64,000 bases of DNA from Burkholderiales bacterium (lineage in GTDB: Bacteria; Pseudomonadota; Gammaproteobacteria; Burkholderiales; SG8-41). A program made the translations under genes and the position numbers. Positions within the stretch are counted from its first letter, which is position 1; each line of letters opens with the position of its first letter. A model generated the notes under the pieces. It saw only the letters and a list, made by a program, of their open reading frames with translations, did no database searches and was not told where the DNA came from. Of this stretch, positions 25,074 through 33,640 are shown piece after piece. Where the stretch lies: contig JADZGE010000097.1 in assembly GCA_020854035.1 (NCBI GenBank), forward strand, positions 1 to 64,000, in the 5' to 3' direction.

Positions 25074-26054
25074 TCACATCGGCTCCATCCCGATCACCTT
25101 GACGACCTTCGTCCACTTCGCGATGTCGGAGCGGATGAGCGCGGCGAACGCATCGGGAGTCGTGGCCGCCACTTCCAGCCCGTCGGCGGCGAGCCGGTCC
25201 CTCACCTTCGCCGCGCGCAGCGCCGCCGTCGCCTCCCTGTGCAGCCACGACAGGATGTCCGCCGGGGTTCCGGCGGGCGCGAGCAAACCGTACCACTGCG
25301 CCGACTCGTAGCCGGGCACCCCCGATTCCGCGATGGTCGGCAGCTCGGGCAGCGCGGCGGCGCGGCGGGCGCTGGAAACGCCGAGCGCGCGCAGCCGCCC
25401 CGAGCGCACGTGCGGCAGGAGGCTCGACATGCTGTCGGTCATCATCGCCACCTGGCCCGCGATGAGATCGATGACGCCGAGCGAACCCGACTTGTAGGGA
25501 ACGTGGGTCATGTCCACGCCGGCGAGGCTCAGGAAGAGCGCCGTCGCGAGATGCCCGTTGGTTCCGCTGCCCCCGGAGGCATAGAGGATCGGGTCGCCCT
25601 TCGCCGCGCCCGCCCTTGCGAGCGCGATCAGGTCCTTCACCGACCGCGCGGGCACCGAAGGGTGCACGGTCATGAGGTTCGGCGTGAACGCCGCCATCGT
25701 GACCGGCGCGAAGTCGCGCAGCGGGTCGTACGGGATTCTCCGGTAGATCGCCGGCCCGATCGCGAAGGCCGCGGTCGTCACGAGGAGCGTGTACCCGTCG
25801 GGCTTCGCCCTCGCGACGGCCGCCGTCCCGATCGTGGTTCCGGCGCCCGCGCGGTTCTCCGCGACGACCTGCTGGCCGGCGCGCGCGGTCAACTCGGCCG
25901 CGAGCACGCGTGCGAAGGTATCGAGCCCGCCGCCGGGGGCAGTGGCGACCACGAAGCGGATGGGCTGATTCGGGTAACCGGTGGCCGCCTGCGGTGCCGG
26001 GGGCATCGCCGCGAGCGCGAGGGCCGTCGCGATGAGCTGCATCACCCGGATCAT
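25074..26054 (-). CDS. Bug-family (TctC) periplasmic solute-binding protein
   Basis: A 326-residue Bug receptor with signal peptide MIRVMQLIATALALAAMPPAPQA. The first ligand loop is YPNQPIRFVVATAPGGGLDTFARVLA, the second VAENRAGAGTTIGT, followed by DGYTLLV, THVPYKSGSLGVIDLIAGQVAMM and LPTIAESGVPGYESAQWYGLLAPAGTP, all family signatures. The acidic Asp of loop one (GGGLD) usually contacts the ligand amide or water network. AGGAGGACCGG precedes the ATG. An MFS gene lies directly upstream in the same direction, 23 bp away, so the two are probably cotranscribed. Confidence 0.92.
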   Translation of the reverse strand: MIRVMQLIATALALAAMPPAPQAATGYPNQPIRFVVATAPGGGLDTFARVLAAELTARAGQQVVAENRAGAGTTIGTAAVARAKPDGYTLLVTTAAFAIGPAIYRRIPYDPLRDFAPVTMAAFTPNLMTVHPSVPARSVKDLIALARAGAAKGDPILYASGGSGTNGHLATALFLSLAGVDMTHVPYKSGSLGVIDLIAGQVAMMTDSMSSLLPHVRSGRLRALGVSSARRAAALPELPTIAESGVPGYESAQWYGLLAPAGTPADILSWLHREATAALRAAKVRDRLAADGLEVAATTPDAFAALIRSDIAKWTKVVKVIGMEPM

Positions 26055-26077
26055 CCGGTCCTCCTGTGTCAAGCGCG

Positions 26078-27271
26078 TCAGGCTCGCGCCGGCCCCGGAA
26101 GCATGCGCCAGGCGCTCGCCAGCACGACGAGTCCGATCGCGGTGATCACGAGCGAGCCCGCGTACATGCCGCGCAGACCGACCAGATCGGCGAGCGCGCC
26201 GGCGAGCGTCGCACCCAGGCCCGCGCCCATCTGGAACGACAGGCTGAAGGTGGCCATCCCTCGCCCGCGGGAGGCGGGATGGGCGAGATCGATCGCAAGG
26301 GCGGTGGTGGTCGAGCCTGTCACCGCAAAGCCGACCGCGACGAAGAAACCGCCGGCGAGGATCAGGCCGAGACCGGAGGCCGCGAACACGAGCGCGAACC
26401 CGATCGACTGCGCACCCAGCCCCAGCGCGAGCGCCGGGCCGCGGCCCATGGCGTCGGACTTCCTCCCGAGCACCGGCCGGATCAGCAGGCTCGTCGCGCC
26501 GGCGAGCACGTAGAAATAGCCGATGTTGTCGATACCGAGTTCGCGCGCGTAGAGCGGCAGAAACGCGATCACGGAGGGCATGGCGAGCGTCGAGCAGAGG
26601 TTGAGCCCGGTCGCGAGCAGCACGCCCCGGTCGATGAGGCTCGCCGATCCCGCACCGGGCTGCGCGGGCGCCGGCTCCCTGGCGGCACGCACGTGCGCGC
26701 GCAGCGCAAGCGCGATGGGCAGTCCCGCCGCCGCGAGCACCGACGAGACGAGAAAGACCGGCGGGAAGCCGCCGGGCCCGTCGACGATCCACAATGCCAG
26801 CGCCGGAAACAGGATGGTGGCGCTGCCGGTCGCGCTGGTGTAGTAGCCGGTCGCCTCGCCCCGGCGCGCCCTCGGCGCCGCGGTCGCGAGCGTCGTGTAG
26901 CCGCCGGTGTTGGTACCCGCCCAGCCGAGCCCGCGCACCACGCCCGCGACGAACACCATGGCGAGAAACGGGAAGAGCATGAGGAGGCTGCCCGCCGCGA
27001 GCAGCGCGAGGCCGATCGCCATCACGCCCGCGGCATTCCACGAGTCCGCGATGTGACCGACGAAGGGACGCGACGCGAAGCTCGGCACCGAGAATGTTAG
27101 GATCGCGAGTCCCGCCACGAACGCCGAGCCCCCCAGCGAATCCACGTAGAGGGGGACGATCGGCATGAACACCCACTGGTTCGCGTAGCCGAGGAACATC
27201 GCGAGGCACAGCAGGACGAACGGGCGGGTGAATAGCGAAGGCATCGGGCGGGCGGTTATCATCGGGGTCAT
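26078..27271 (-). CDS. MFS transporter
   Basis: A 397-residue carrier with about twelve membrane segments; FASRPFVGHIADSWNAAGVMAIG is the loop 2-3 region and the second half repeats it as LLIRPVLGRKSDAMGRGPALALG. The family is drug/H+ antiporter-like (DHA1), but specificity is unknown. In-frame ATG codons at 27271, 27262 and 27244 are all possible; none has a strong ribosome binding site, and the middle helix start is closest to 27244. Divergent from dadA with only 30 bp between the starts, so promoters must overlap coding sequence. Confidence 0.85.
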   Translation of the reverse strand: MTPMITARPMPSLFTRPFVLLCLAMFLGYANQWVFMPIVPLYVDSLGGSAFVAGLAILTFSVPSFASRPFVGHIADSWNAAGVMAIGLALLAAGSLLMLFPFLAMVFVAGVVRGLGWAGTNTGGYTTLATAAPRARRGEATGYYTSATGSATILFPALALWIVDGPGGFPPVFLVSSVLAAAGLPIALALRAHVRAAREPAPAQPGAGSASLIDRGVLLATGLNLCSTLAMPSVIAFLPLYARELGIDNIGYFYVLAGATSLLIRPVLGRKSDAMGRGPALALGLGAQSIGFALVFAASGLGLILAGGFFVAVGFAVTGSTTTALAIDLAHPASRGRGMATFSLSFQMGAGLGATLAGALADLVGLRGMYAGSLVITAIGLVVLASAWRMLPGPARA

Positions 27272-27301
27272 TATGCCGGAGACGCATTTCCAGGATCACG
27301 G

Positions 27302-28570
27302 ATGAAAGTCATCGTGCTCGGCGCCGGCCTTCTCGGCGTGACCTCCGCGTGGTACTTGCAGGCGCTCGGCCACGAGGTGACCGTGCTCGACCGCCAGGCG
27401 GCGCCCGCGGCCGAGTCGAGCTTCGCGAACGGCGGGCAGATCTCGGTGAGCCACGCCGAGCCGTGGGCCAATCCCGGCGCGCCGTTCAAGATCCTGCACT
27501 GGCTCGGGCGGGAGGATTCACCGCTCCTCTTTCGCCTGCGCGCGGATCCGCGGCAGTGGCTGTGGGGGCTCGCCTTCCTGCGCGAGTGCATGCCCGCCCG
27601 CACGCGCTGGAATATCGGGCAGATCGTGCGCCTCGGCATCTACAGCCGCGAAATGCTGCGGGAGCTGCGGCGCGACACCGGCATCTCGTACGACCATCGC
27701 ACGCAGGGGATTCTTCACTTCTACACGAACCGCGCCGAGTTCGACGCCGCGCGCAAGCCCGCGGAGCTGATGCGGGAGTTCGGCTGCGAGCGGCGCATCG
27801 TGTCGGCGGACGAGGCGGTGGCGATCGAGCCCGCCCTTGCCCACATCCGGCCGCGGATCGCGGGGGCGACCTATACCGCGGAGGACGAGTCGGGCGACGC
27901 GAACAAGTTCGCGCGCGAGGTCGTGAACCTCTGCCGCGGCCACGGTGTCGCCTTCCTCATGAGCCACACGATCACGGCGCTGCGGACCGGCCGCGGCGCC
28001 CGCGGCGAGGAGATCGATCACGTCGAGGCGACCGACCCGGAGGGACGCTTCCTGAGGATACGCGGCGATGCCTACGTGCTCGCCCTGGGGGCGGCGAGCC
28101 CGCAGATCGCCGCGCCGCTGGGGCTGCGGCTGCCGATCTACCCCGCGAAGGGCTACTCGGTCACGATGCCGGTGAAGGACGAAGCGAAGGCGAACCAGGT
28201 TTCGCTGACCGACGACGAGTACAAGCTCGTCTACTCGCGCCTCGGCAACCGCCTGCGCATCGCCGGCACCGCGGAGTTGACGGGCTACGATCGCGATCTC
28301 AACCGCGTGCGCTGCGAGGCGATCGTGCGCCGGCTGGAGGAGGTGTTTCCCGGCGCGGGTGATTCGTCGCAGGCGCAGTTCTGGACGGGGTTGAGGCCCG
28401 CGACGCCCGGCAACGTGCCGCTCGTCGGGCGCGCGCGGATTCCCAACCTGTACCTCAACACCGGCCACGGCACGCTCGGCTGGACGCACGCGTGCGGATC
28501 GGGCAAGTCGATCGCGCGCATCGTGAGCGGGCTCGCGCCGGAGGTGGATTTCGCGTTCACGCGGGCCTGA
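27302..28570 (+). CDS. dadA: D-amino acid dehydrogenase small subunit
   Basis: A 422-residue flavoprotein. MKVIVLGAGLLGVTSAWYLQALGHEVTVLDRQ is the FAD dinucleotide fold; FANGGQISVSHAEPWANPGAP and GLRPATPGNVPLVGRARIPNLYLNTGHGTLGWTHACGSG are highly characteristic of DadA, which oxidises D-amino acids such as D-alanine to 2-oxo acids at the inner membrane and feeds electrons to quinone. The alanine racemase gene dadX that often accompanies dadA is absent here. AGGATCACGG precedes the ATG. The gene is followed by the palindromic region at 28631-28665. Confidence 0.92.
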   Translation: MKVIVLGAGLLGVTSAWYLQALGHEVTVLDRQAAPAAESSFANGGQISVSHAEPWANPGAPFKILHWLGREDSPLLFRLRADPRQWLWGLAFLRECMPARTRWNIGQIVRLGIYSREMLRELRRDTGISYDHRTQGILHFYTNRAEFDAARKPAELMREFGCERRIVSADEAVAIEPALAHIRPRIAGATYTAEDESGDANKFAREVVNLCRGHGVAFLMSHTITALRTGRGARGEEIDHVEATDPEGRFLRIRGDAYVLALGAASPQIAAPLGLRLPIYPAKGYSVTMPVKDEAKANQVSLTDDEYKLVYSRLGNRLRIAGTAELTGYDRDLNRVRCEAIVRRLEEVFPGAGDSSQAQFWTGLRPATPGNVPLVGRARIPNLYLNTGHGTLGWTHACGSGKSIARIVSGLAPEVDFAFTRA

Positions 28571-28630
28571 CCAGCGATCCGCCCGGCCGCCGCCGTCAAG
28601 ACGAGTCACCCGTAACAGGAAAATCGATCG

Positions 28631-28665
28631 CACCTCCGTGGGGGAGGGGTGCCTGCGGAGCAGGC
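28631..28665. repeat. Pair of short palindromes after dadA (REP-like)
   Basis: CCTCC-GTGGG-GGAGG (28633-28647) followed by GCCTGC-GGA-GCAGGC (28651-28665), with flanking GGGGTGGG and CCACGGTGG. Two adjacent hairpins of this type resemble dispersed extragenic palindromes, but only one copy is seen in the window. No U-tract, so not a clear terminator. The rest of the 240-bp gap between dadA and the next gene is featureless except for a GAGTCACCCGTAAC stretch at its start. Confidence 0.45.
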
Positions 28666-28810
28666 GGGGTGGGCGTTGAGTTGGCGGGAAGCCACGGTGG
28701 ATGAACCGGGCGCCCCGGCCGGCGGGCGCTACCTCGTAAACCCATAGCGGTCCCCTGCGGCGCTCGCGACGCCAGTCGGCTGCGGAACTCGCGTACGGGC
28801 ATCGGTCATC

Positions 28811-29200
28811 ATGGAAATCGAAACAGGCCGACTCCTGTCCATCGTGGCATCACTGGTTGCAGCGGCGGGAATCACGACGCCATCCGCGGCCTTCGCCGCA
28901 GATGCGCCGCTGTCGTACAAGGCATCGCCGCAGGTGTACAAGCTGCTCGGCGAGAACGATCAGTTCCGCGTAATCCTTCAGACCTCGAAACCCGGTCAGC
29001 GCGATGACTGGCACTCGCATTCTGCACTGGCCACGTATCGCCTCGCGGACTGCACGTCGCGCCTCCATTTGCCGGATGGGAAGTACCGGGATTCGAGCAG
29101 GAAGAGCGGCGAGGTGGCATTTCTGCCCGCCGTTTCATCGCACTCTTTCGAGAATACCGGTAAGACGGATTGCGTGGCCTTGATCGTCGAGAGAAAATAG
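28811..29200 (+). CDS. Small exported cupin-like protein
   Basis: A 129-residue protein with a signal peptide over about residues 1-29 (LLSIVASLVAAAGITTPSAAFA) and a cupin-like fold: QTSKPGQRDDWHSHSALATYRLADC holds two His in motif 1, and VAFLPAVSSHSFENTGKTDC holds the late His. A quercetinase-like sensor or small binding protein is possible; no function is assigned. Base composition is visibly lower in GC than that of neighbours, suggesting recent acquisition. The ribosome binding site is weak. Confidence 0.75.
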   Translation: MEIETGRLLSIVASLVAAAGITTPSAAFAADAPLSYKASPQVYKLLGENDQFRVILQTSKPGQRDDWHSHSALATYRLADCTSRLHLPDGKYRDSSRKSGEVAFLPAVSSHSFENTGKTDCVALIVERK

Positions 29201-29331
29201 GCGCGGCCCGCCGCCGGCTGGACGGGCGGTTTTTCATCGGCGCCCGGCGGCGGGGTCGGGACGAACACGCAGCCGGCGCGGCCGGGCGGGCTGCGCCCCG
29301 ATGCGCCGGATTCGCCACGCGGAGGTTCGTC

Positions 29332-30345
29332 GTGATCGGGAAATGGGCGCGATTTCTTGCCGTGGGAGCGGCGATGCTGTGCGCTGCCGCGGGCGCGCGG
29401 GCGCGGGGAGAGATCGTCGACACCGCCCTCGTCGAGCGGGCTCTCGCTCGAGGCGCCCTCGTCTGGGATGGGCGCGATGCCGCCGACTACGCCGCGGGAC
29501 ACATCCCCGGTGCGGTGAATTTTGGCTGGGTCGGGAAGGTCTTCCGGGATGCGAACCGCGAGGACCTGCCACCGGTTCCCGAGGCGGAGAAGATCTTTGG
29601 CGCGGCCGGCGTCGATCCCGTCGCGAGGGAAGTCATCATCTACACCCGCAAGGGCGATCCCTATGCCTACTACGGGCTCCACGCGATGCGCTATTACGGA
29701 TCGAAGCAGGCCAGGGTCTACCACGGCGGGATCGACGACTGGAAGGCGGCGGGCAAGCCGGTCACGCAGGAGGCGACCCGGCTGCCACCGCTCGCCGTTC
29801 GGCTGGACGCCCGGGACGGCGTGCTGCTCTGGAACAAGGACATGCTGGCGCGGGTGCATGCCGGGGGCGCCCAGATCGTCGACGCCCGCACGCCCAGGGA
29901 GTACTCGGGCGACGACATCCGCGCCATCCGGGGCGGGCATGTGCCGGGTGCGCTGAACATCCCGTACGAGGAGAACTGGCGCGATCCGCAGGCTGCCGTC
30001 AGGCTGGCGCGCAAACAGGTGCAAACGCGCGACGGGATGGCCCTCAAGGACGACGCGCAACTGCGCGCGCTCTACGGCAGGCTCGATCCCGGCAAGGAGA
30101 CGATCGTCTATTGCCAGAGCGGCGTGCGCGCGTCCGAGACCGCCGCGGTCCTGAGGTCCATCGGGTTCCGCGACGTCAAGGTCTACGAACCGTCGTGGCT
30201 CGGTTATGCCGGGATCCTCACGGCGCCGGCGCAGAACGAAGTGTTCGCGAACGTCGGCGCGCTCACCGCCAAGATCACCGGCCTCGAGAACCGGGTGAAG
30301 GAGCTCGACGAGGAGCTCGCCGCGCTCAAGGGCCGGGAGCGCTGA
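29332..30345 (+). CDS. Exported double-rhodanese sulfurtransferase
   Basis: A 337-residue protein: signal peptide over residues 1-24 (ending AGARA), then two rhodanese modules. The first (about 28-135) has DGRDAADYAAGHIPGAVNF but Thr in place of the catalytic Cys (IIYTRKGDPYAYYG), so it is structural. The second (about 160-290) has DARTPREYSGDD and the active loop YCQSGVRASETA with Cys. Thiosulfate or 3-mercaptopyruvate sulfurtransferases of this kind move sulfane sulfur in the periplasm. The end is a short coiled coil (LTAKITGLENRVKELDEELAALKG). GTG start at 29332 with GGAGG upstream. Confidence 0.87.
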   Translation: MIGKWARFLAVGAAMLCAAAGARARGEIVDTALVERALARGALVWDGRDAADYAAGHIPGAVNFGWVGKVFRDANREDLPPVPEAEKIFGAAGVDPVAREVIIYTRKGDPYAYYGLHAMRYYGSKQARVYHGGIDDWKAAGKPVTQEATRLPPLAVRLDARDGVLLWNKDMLARVHAGGAQIVDARTPREYSGDDIRAIRGGHVPGALNIPYEENWRDPQAAVRLARKQVQTRDGMALKDDAQLRALYGRLDPGKETIVYCQSGVRASETAAVLRSIGFRDVKVYEPSWLGYAGILTAPAQNEVFANVGALTAKITGLENRVKELDEELAALKGRER

Positions 30346-30570
30346 CCACCAGGAACGGAGCGCTCCGGGAACGCGCCGGCACGTGCCCCGGCTCGCGTTG
30401 TTTTCGATCGGCGGGACATCCGTATTCGCGGCGAAATCGCGCTCAACCGCGCTACCGGGCCGCTCGCGCCGGCGCGAGCGCTCCGCCCGTCATGGCGCGG
30501 GCGAAAGCCGCCTGCCCCGGGCTTCCGGTCTCGGGGCACGGCGCGGCGGGACAGGGGCGGCGAACGCCGG

Positions 30571-30867
30571 TCAGGCGCCTGCCGCGTAGACGGTTCCCCG
30601 CGGGCGCGCGCGCTCCACGTCCTCGGCTTCCGCGACGACTTTCGCCAGCGCGGCGGCGAGAGCCTTCGCCGACTCGAGCGAGATCTCGACCGCGACGCGC
30701 GCCCCCGGCCCGAGCGCGGGGTTCACGAAGTCGATGTTGACGGCGTTCTCGTACAGGGCATGGTGAGGATGGTCGTACGACAGCACCGAGCTCGTGAGTC
30801 CGAACCACCCCGCCTCGGCCCTGCCCGCGCCCTCGACGCGGACGATCTCGACGATCGACGTGCACAT
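30571..30867 (-). CDS. DUF6295 family protein
   Basis: A 98-residue protein starting MCTSIVEIVRVEGAGRAEAGWFGLTSSVLSYDHPHHALYENAVNIDFVN, which matches the small DUF6295 family (short proteins with a central YDHP motif and the IDFVN strand). Function unknown. The ATG at 30867 lies only five bases after the stop of the dienelactone hydrolase gene, so the two are almost certainly cotranslated. The GCG-rich end (ARPRGTVYAAGA) is probably disordered. Confidence 0.8.
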   Translation of the reverse strand: MCTSIVEIVRVEGAGRAEAGWFGLTSSVLSYDHPHHALYENAVNIDFVNPALGPGARVAVEISLESAKALAAALAKVVAEAEDVERARPRGTVYAAGA

Positions 30868-30872
30868 GCCCG

Positions 30873-31619
30873 CTATTTCCGCAGGTGCTTCTCGAAGAAC
30901 GCGAACACCTTCTTCCAGCCGTCGAGCGCCTGCTCGATGCGATACATCGGCCGGTCGTAGTAGAAGAAGCCGTGCCCCGCCCCGTCGTAGCGGTGGAACT
31001 CGTAGCTCTTCCCGTGCTTCTTCAGCTCCGCCTCGTGCTGGTTCACCTGCTCGGGGGTGGGGGCGGAGTCCTCGTTGCCGAAAAGGCCCAGCAGCGGGCA
31101 CGACAGGTCCTTCGTGAGGTCGATCGGCGCCACGGGCATCCTCGGGTTACGCTCCTCCTTCTTCATGACGACGCGCCCGCCCCACAGCTCCACCACCGCG
31201 TCGATGCTCTTCGTCTGGCAGGCGTAGAGAAACGCGAGCCGCCCGCCCGAGCACGAGCCGATGCAGCCGACTTTCGCGCCGATCCACGGCTGGGCGCGCA
31301 GCCACTTCGCCGCGCCCTCGGTGTCGCCCATCGCCTGCGCGTCGGGTATGCCGCCCTCGGCGCGAACCTTCGCCGCGACATCGTCCGACCTGCCCTCCCC
31401 CGCCCGCTGGAAGAGGTTGTGGCTGATGGCCGCGTAACCGTGGTGCGCGAACTTCCTCGTGAACTCGCGGTAGAACTCGTCCCAGCCCGGGTTGTGGTGT
31501 ATCGCCACGACGCCGGGGAAGGGCCCGGGCCCGAGCGGGCGCGCGACGTATGCCGAGATCGTGTCGCCATTGTGGCCGGAGATTGAAACCGTTTCCGCGA
31601 TCATGCCTTCGTAGGCCAT
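30873..31619 (-). CDS. Dienelactone hydrolase family protein
   Basis: A 248-residue alpha/beta hydrolase of the DLH group. The nucleophile motif is CIGSCSGGRLAF (GxCxGG with Cys), the acid sits in LLGLFGNEDSAPTP, and the His is in GAGHGFFYYDRP. Carboxymethylenebutenolidases use this triad to open dienelactones in chloroaromatic catabolism, but many bacterial DLH proteins have other substrates. The ATG at 31619, behind GAGGGAGC, was preferred over an ATG 18 codons upstream that adds a non-homologous stretch. First gene of a two-gene operon with DUF6295. Confidence 0.88.
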   Translation of the reverse strand: MAYEGMIAETVSISGHNGDTISAYVARPLGPGPFPGVVAIHHNPGWDEFYREFTRKFAHHGYAAISHNLFQRAGEGRSDDVAAKVRAEGGIPDAQAMGDTEGAAKWLRAQPWIGAKVGCIGSCSGGRLAFLYACQTKSIDAVVELWGGRVVMKKEERNPRMPVAPIDLTKDLSCPLLGLFGNEDSAPTPEQVNQHEAELKKHGKSYEFHRYDGAGHGFFYYDRPMYRIEQALDGWKKVFAFFEKHLRK

Positions 31620-31733
31620 ATGAGCTCCCTCCTCAGGGTCAAAGAACCGGTACCGGGGAACGCGCGCACCCATCCGGGCGGCATCCGTCCCGCGCCGGCT
31701 CGATTATAGGCGAGCACGGCGAATGCGGCGCCG

Positions 31734-33119
31734 TCAGCGCCCCGCCCCCGCCAGCGGCTCCCCGATCACGCTCCAGTAAGGCAGCGCGACCGCCAGCACC
31801 ACCGCGAATGCGACGAGCGTCATCCACACGCCGAAGCGAAAGATCTCCGGCGCGGTGAGATAGCCGCGCTCGTAGACCGCGAGCGAGGACGCGCTCTGCG
31901 CGGGGTAGTACAGCACGGCATCCCCGGCGATCATCACCGCCAGCCCGCAGATCACGGGATTCGTCCCCGTCGCCACCCCGATCGACATGGCGATCGGGAT
32001 CGTGGTCGCGAGAAAGCCGGTGATGTTGGGAACGAGCAGCCGCACCGGCACGGCGGCGGCGAGCAGCACCGCGATCACCAGCACGGGCTCGTCCCGGAAC
32101 TGCGGCACGGATTGCACGATAAGCCCCGCGATCCAGCGGCTCGCGCCGCTGTCGGCGAGCGCGCGGGCGAGCGAAAGCGAGGACGCGAGCACGAAGAAAT
32201 TGGTCCAGCCGATGTCGCGCTCGAACTCCTTCCACGTGAGCACGCCGAGCCGCGGCAGGAGGAGCGCGATCCACGCGAGCAGCGCCGGCACCACGGGGTG
32301 CCAGTGATGCACGGCGTCGGTCATCCACAGGGCCGATGCCCCGGCGGTGATCGCGATCGCGCGCTTCTCCCTGGCGGAGAATGGCCGGGGCTCGCCCGCG
32401 GGCAATTCCGGCAGCGCCACGGCGAATCCGCGCCGGTAGAGAAAATGGATCATCACGGAGCCGATCACGAGGAGGGCGGCGTAAGGCACGCTCATGAGGA
32501 GCAGCCACTGGCTCCAGTAGATGCCCCCGATGAGGGCCGCCGACACCATGGGCGTGATGCCGCCCGTCAGCAGCACCGTCGAGGCAAGCCGGTTGATCGA
32601 GTTCAGCGCCATCATCACCGCCCGCGCGAGCGGCGCGCGCCGCGGCACCTGCGCGATCTCGAGCGCCTGCTCGTACACGTGGACGAGGATCCCGGTGCGC
32701 GTCGTCGCCGAAGGCAGGATGAAGGTGAGGAGCGGGAACGCGAGCAGGAGCTGAAGGTAGAGCGTGCGGGCGCTGCCGCGCGAGCGGCGCAGGAAGAACT
32801 GCGCCACCCGCTCGGCAAGCCCGCTCCGCGACACCGCCAGCCCGATGGTCAGCACCCCGATCAGGAAATACGCGACGGGATCGGCGAATCCGGAAAGCGC
32901 CTGCGGGAAGCCCGGCACCGCGCCGGACAGAACCAGCGCGACGACGAGCACGAGGCTCGTCACCCCGGCGGGCAGCGCCTCGGTGCACCACAGCCCGATC
33001 GCGAGCACCGCGACCGCGATCACGCGCCTGCCCGCTTCCGGCAGCCCCGCCGGCAACGGTGCGGCGATGAGCGCGCCGCAGAGGGCGAGGAGTCCCGCGA
33101 CGATCCAGTTCGCGCGCAT
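31734..33119 (-). CDS. SLC13/DASS-family anion transporter
   Basis: A 461-residue membrane protein with eleven or more helices and duplicated inverted repeats. The sodium/carboxylate signature is split over FILPSATTRTGILVHVYEQ in the first half and LVPNITGFLATTIPIAMSIGVATGTNPVI in the second, typical of divalent-anion:sodium symporters (DASS; citrate, succinate, sulfate or similar). The SNT motifs of canonical DASS members are modified (SAT and NIT), so the anion is uncertain. ATG start at 33119. A 14-bp repeat element lies right upstream. Confidence 0.87.
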   Translation of the reverse strand: MRANWIVAGLLALCGALIAAPLPAGLPEAGRRVIAVAVLAIGLWCTEALPAGVTSLVLVVALVLSGAVPGFPQALSGFADPVAYFLIGVLTIGLAVSRSGLAERVAQFFLRRSRGSARTLYLQLLLAFPLLTFILPSATTRTGILVHVYEQALEIAQVPRRAPLARAVMMALNSINRLASTVLLTGGITPMVSAALIGGIYWSQWLLLMSVPYAALLVIGSVMIHFLYRRGFAVALPELPAGEPRPFSAREKRAIAITAGASALWMTDAVHHWHPVVPALLAWIALLLPRLGVLTWKEFERDIGWTNFFVLASSLSLARALADSGASRWIAGLIVQSVPQFRDEPVLVIAVLLAAAVPVRLLVPNITGFLATTIPIAMSIGVATGTNPVICGLAVMIAGDAVLYYPAQSASSLAVYERGYLTAPEIFRFGVWMTLVAFAVVLAVALPYWSVIGEPLAGAGR

Positions 33120-33135
33120 GCGCCGGGTGGTGAGG

Positions 33136-33191
33136 TACTGGTGACGAGATACGGGTGACGAGCTACCTCACCTCGTCACCCTCACCTCGTC
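33136..33191. repeat. Four-unit 14-bp repeat, two direct and two inverted
   Basis: TACTGGTGACGAGA (33136-33149), TACGGGTGACGAGC (33150-33163), TACCTCACCTCGTC (33164-33177), ACCCTCACCTCGTC (33178-33191). The first two units are direct copies, the last two are their inverted form. GGGTGACGAG (33153-33162) pairs perfectly with CTCGTCACCC (33172-33181) around a 9-nt loop. Exactly 56 bp, and its right end includes the stop codon of the CoA-binding gene. Same layout as 13171-13226. Confidence 0.88.
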
Positions 33192-33636
33192 ACCCTTGGC
33201 GCGCCAGGGCGCGGTGATCGACCATGATGCAGCGATCCTGCACGACCTTCACGCCCGCCCGCGCGAGCTTCAACGCGGCCTCTTCGTTGCGGATGCCAAG
33301 CTGCAGCCATACCGCCTTCGGCTTGCTGGCGAGTATGTCGTCCACGTGCGGCGGCACGTCGGCCGGACGCCGAAACACGTTCACGAGATCGACCGCCCCG
33401 GGAATGTCCGCGAGCCTGCGGTAGACCGTCTCTCCGAGGATCTCCGTGGCATCCGGATAGTAGACCGGGACGGGTATCACCTTGTACCCCGCCGCCTGCA
33501 TGTACTTCGGGACGTAGAACGCGGCCTGGTCGGCCTGCGCCTCCGTCTTGATCCCCAGCACGGCGATGGTCCTGCACTGCGCCAGGATGTCGCGGATGCC
33601 TGCCGGGGTGTCGATGAGGTTCGGGTGTGCGGTCAT
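33190..33636 (-). CDS. CoA-binding (YccU-like) protein
   Basis: A 148-residue single Rossmann-fold protein. IAVLGIKTEAQADQAAFYVPKYMQAAGYKVIPVPVYY is the nucleotide-binding strand-helix, and VDLVNVFRRPADVPPHVDDILASKPKAVWLQLGIRNEEAA carries the CoA-contacting loop; the lone Cys in VVQDRCIMVDH is a family hallmark. Proteins of this group bind CoA or modify it, role unclear. I start at ATG 33636 because the eight codons above it (from 33660) are part of a heptamer repeat array. The gene sits between two such arrays. Confidence 0.85.
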   Translation of the reverse strand: MTAHPNLIDTPAGIRDILAQCRTIAVLGIKTEAQADQAAFYVPKYMQAAGYKVIPVPVYYPDATEILGETVYRRLADIPGAVDLVNVFRRPADVPPHVDDILASKPKAVWLQLGIRNEEAALKLARAGVKVVQDRCIMVDHRALARQG

Positions 33637-33640
33637 GAGA

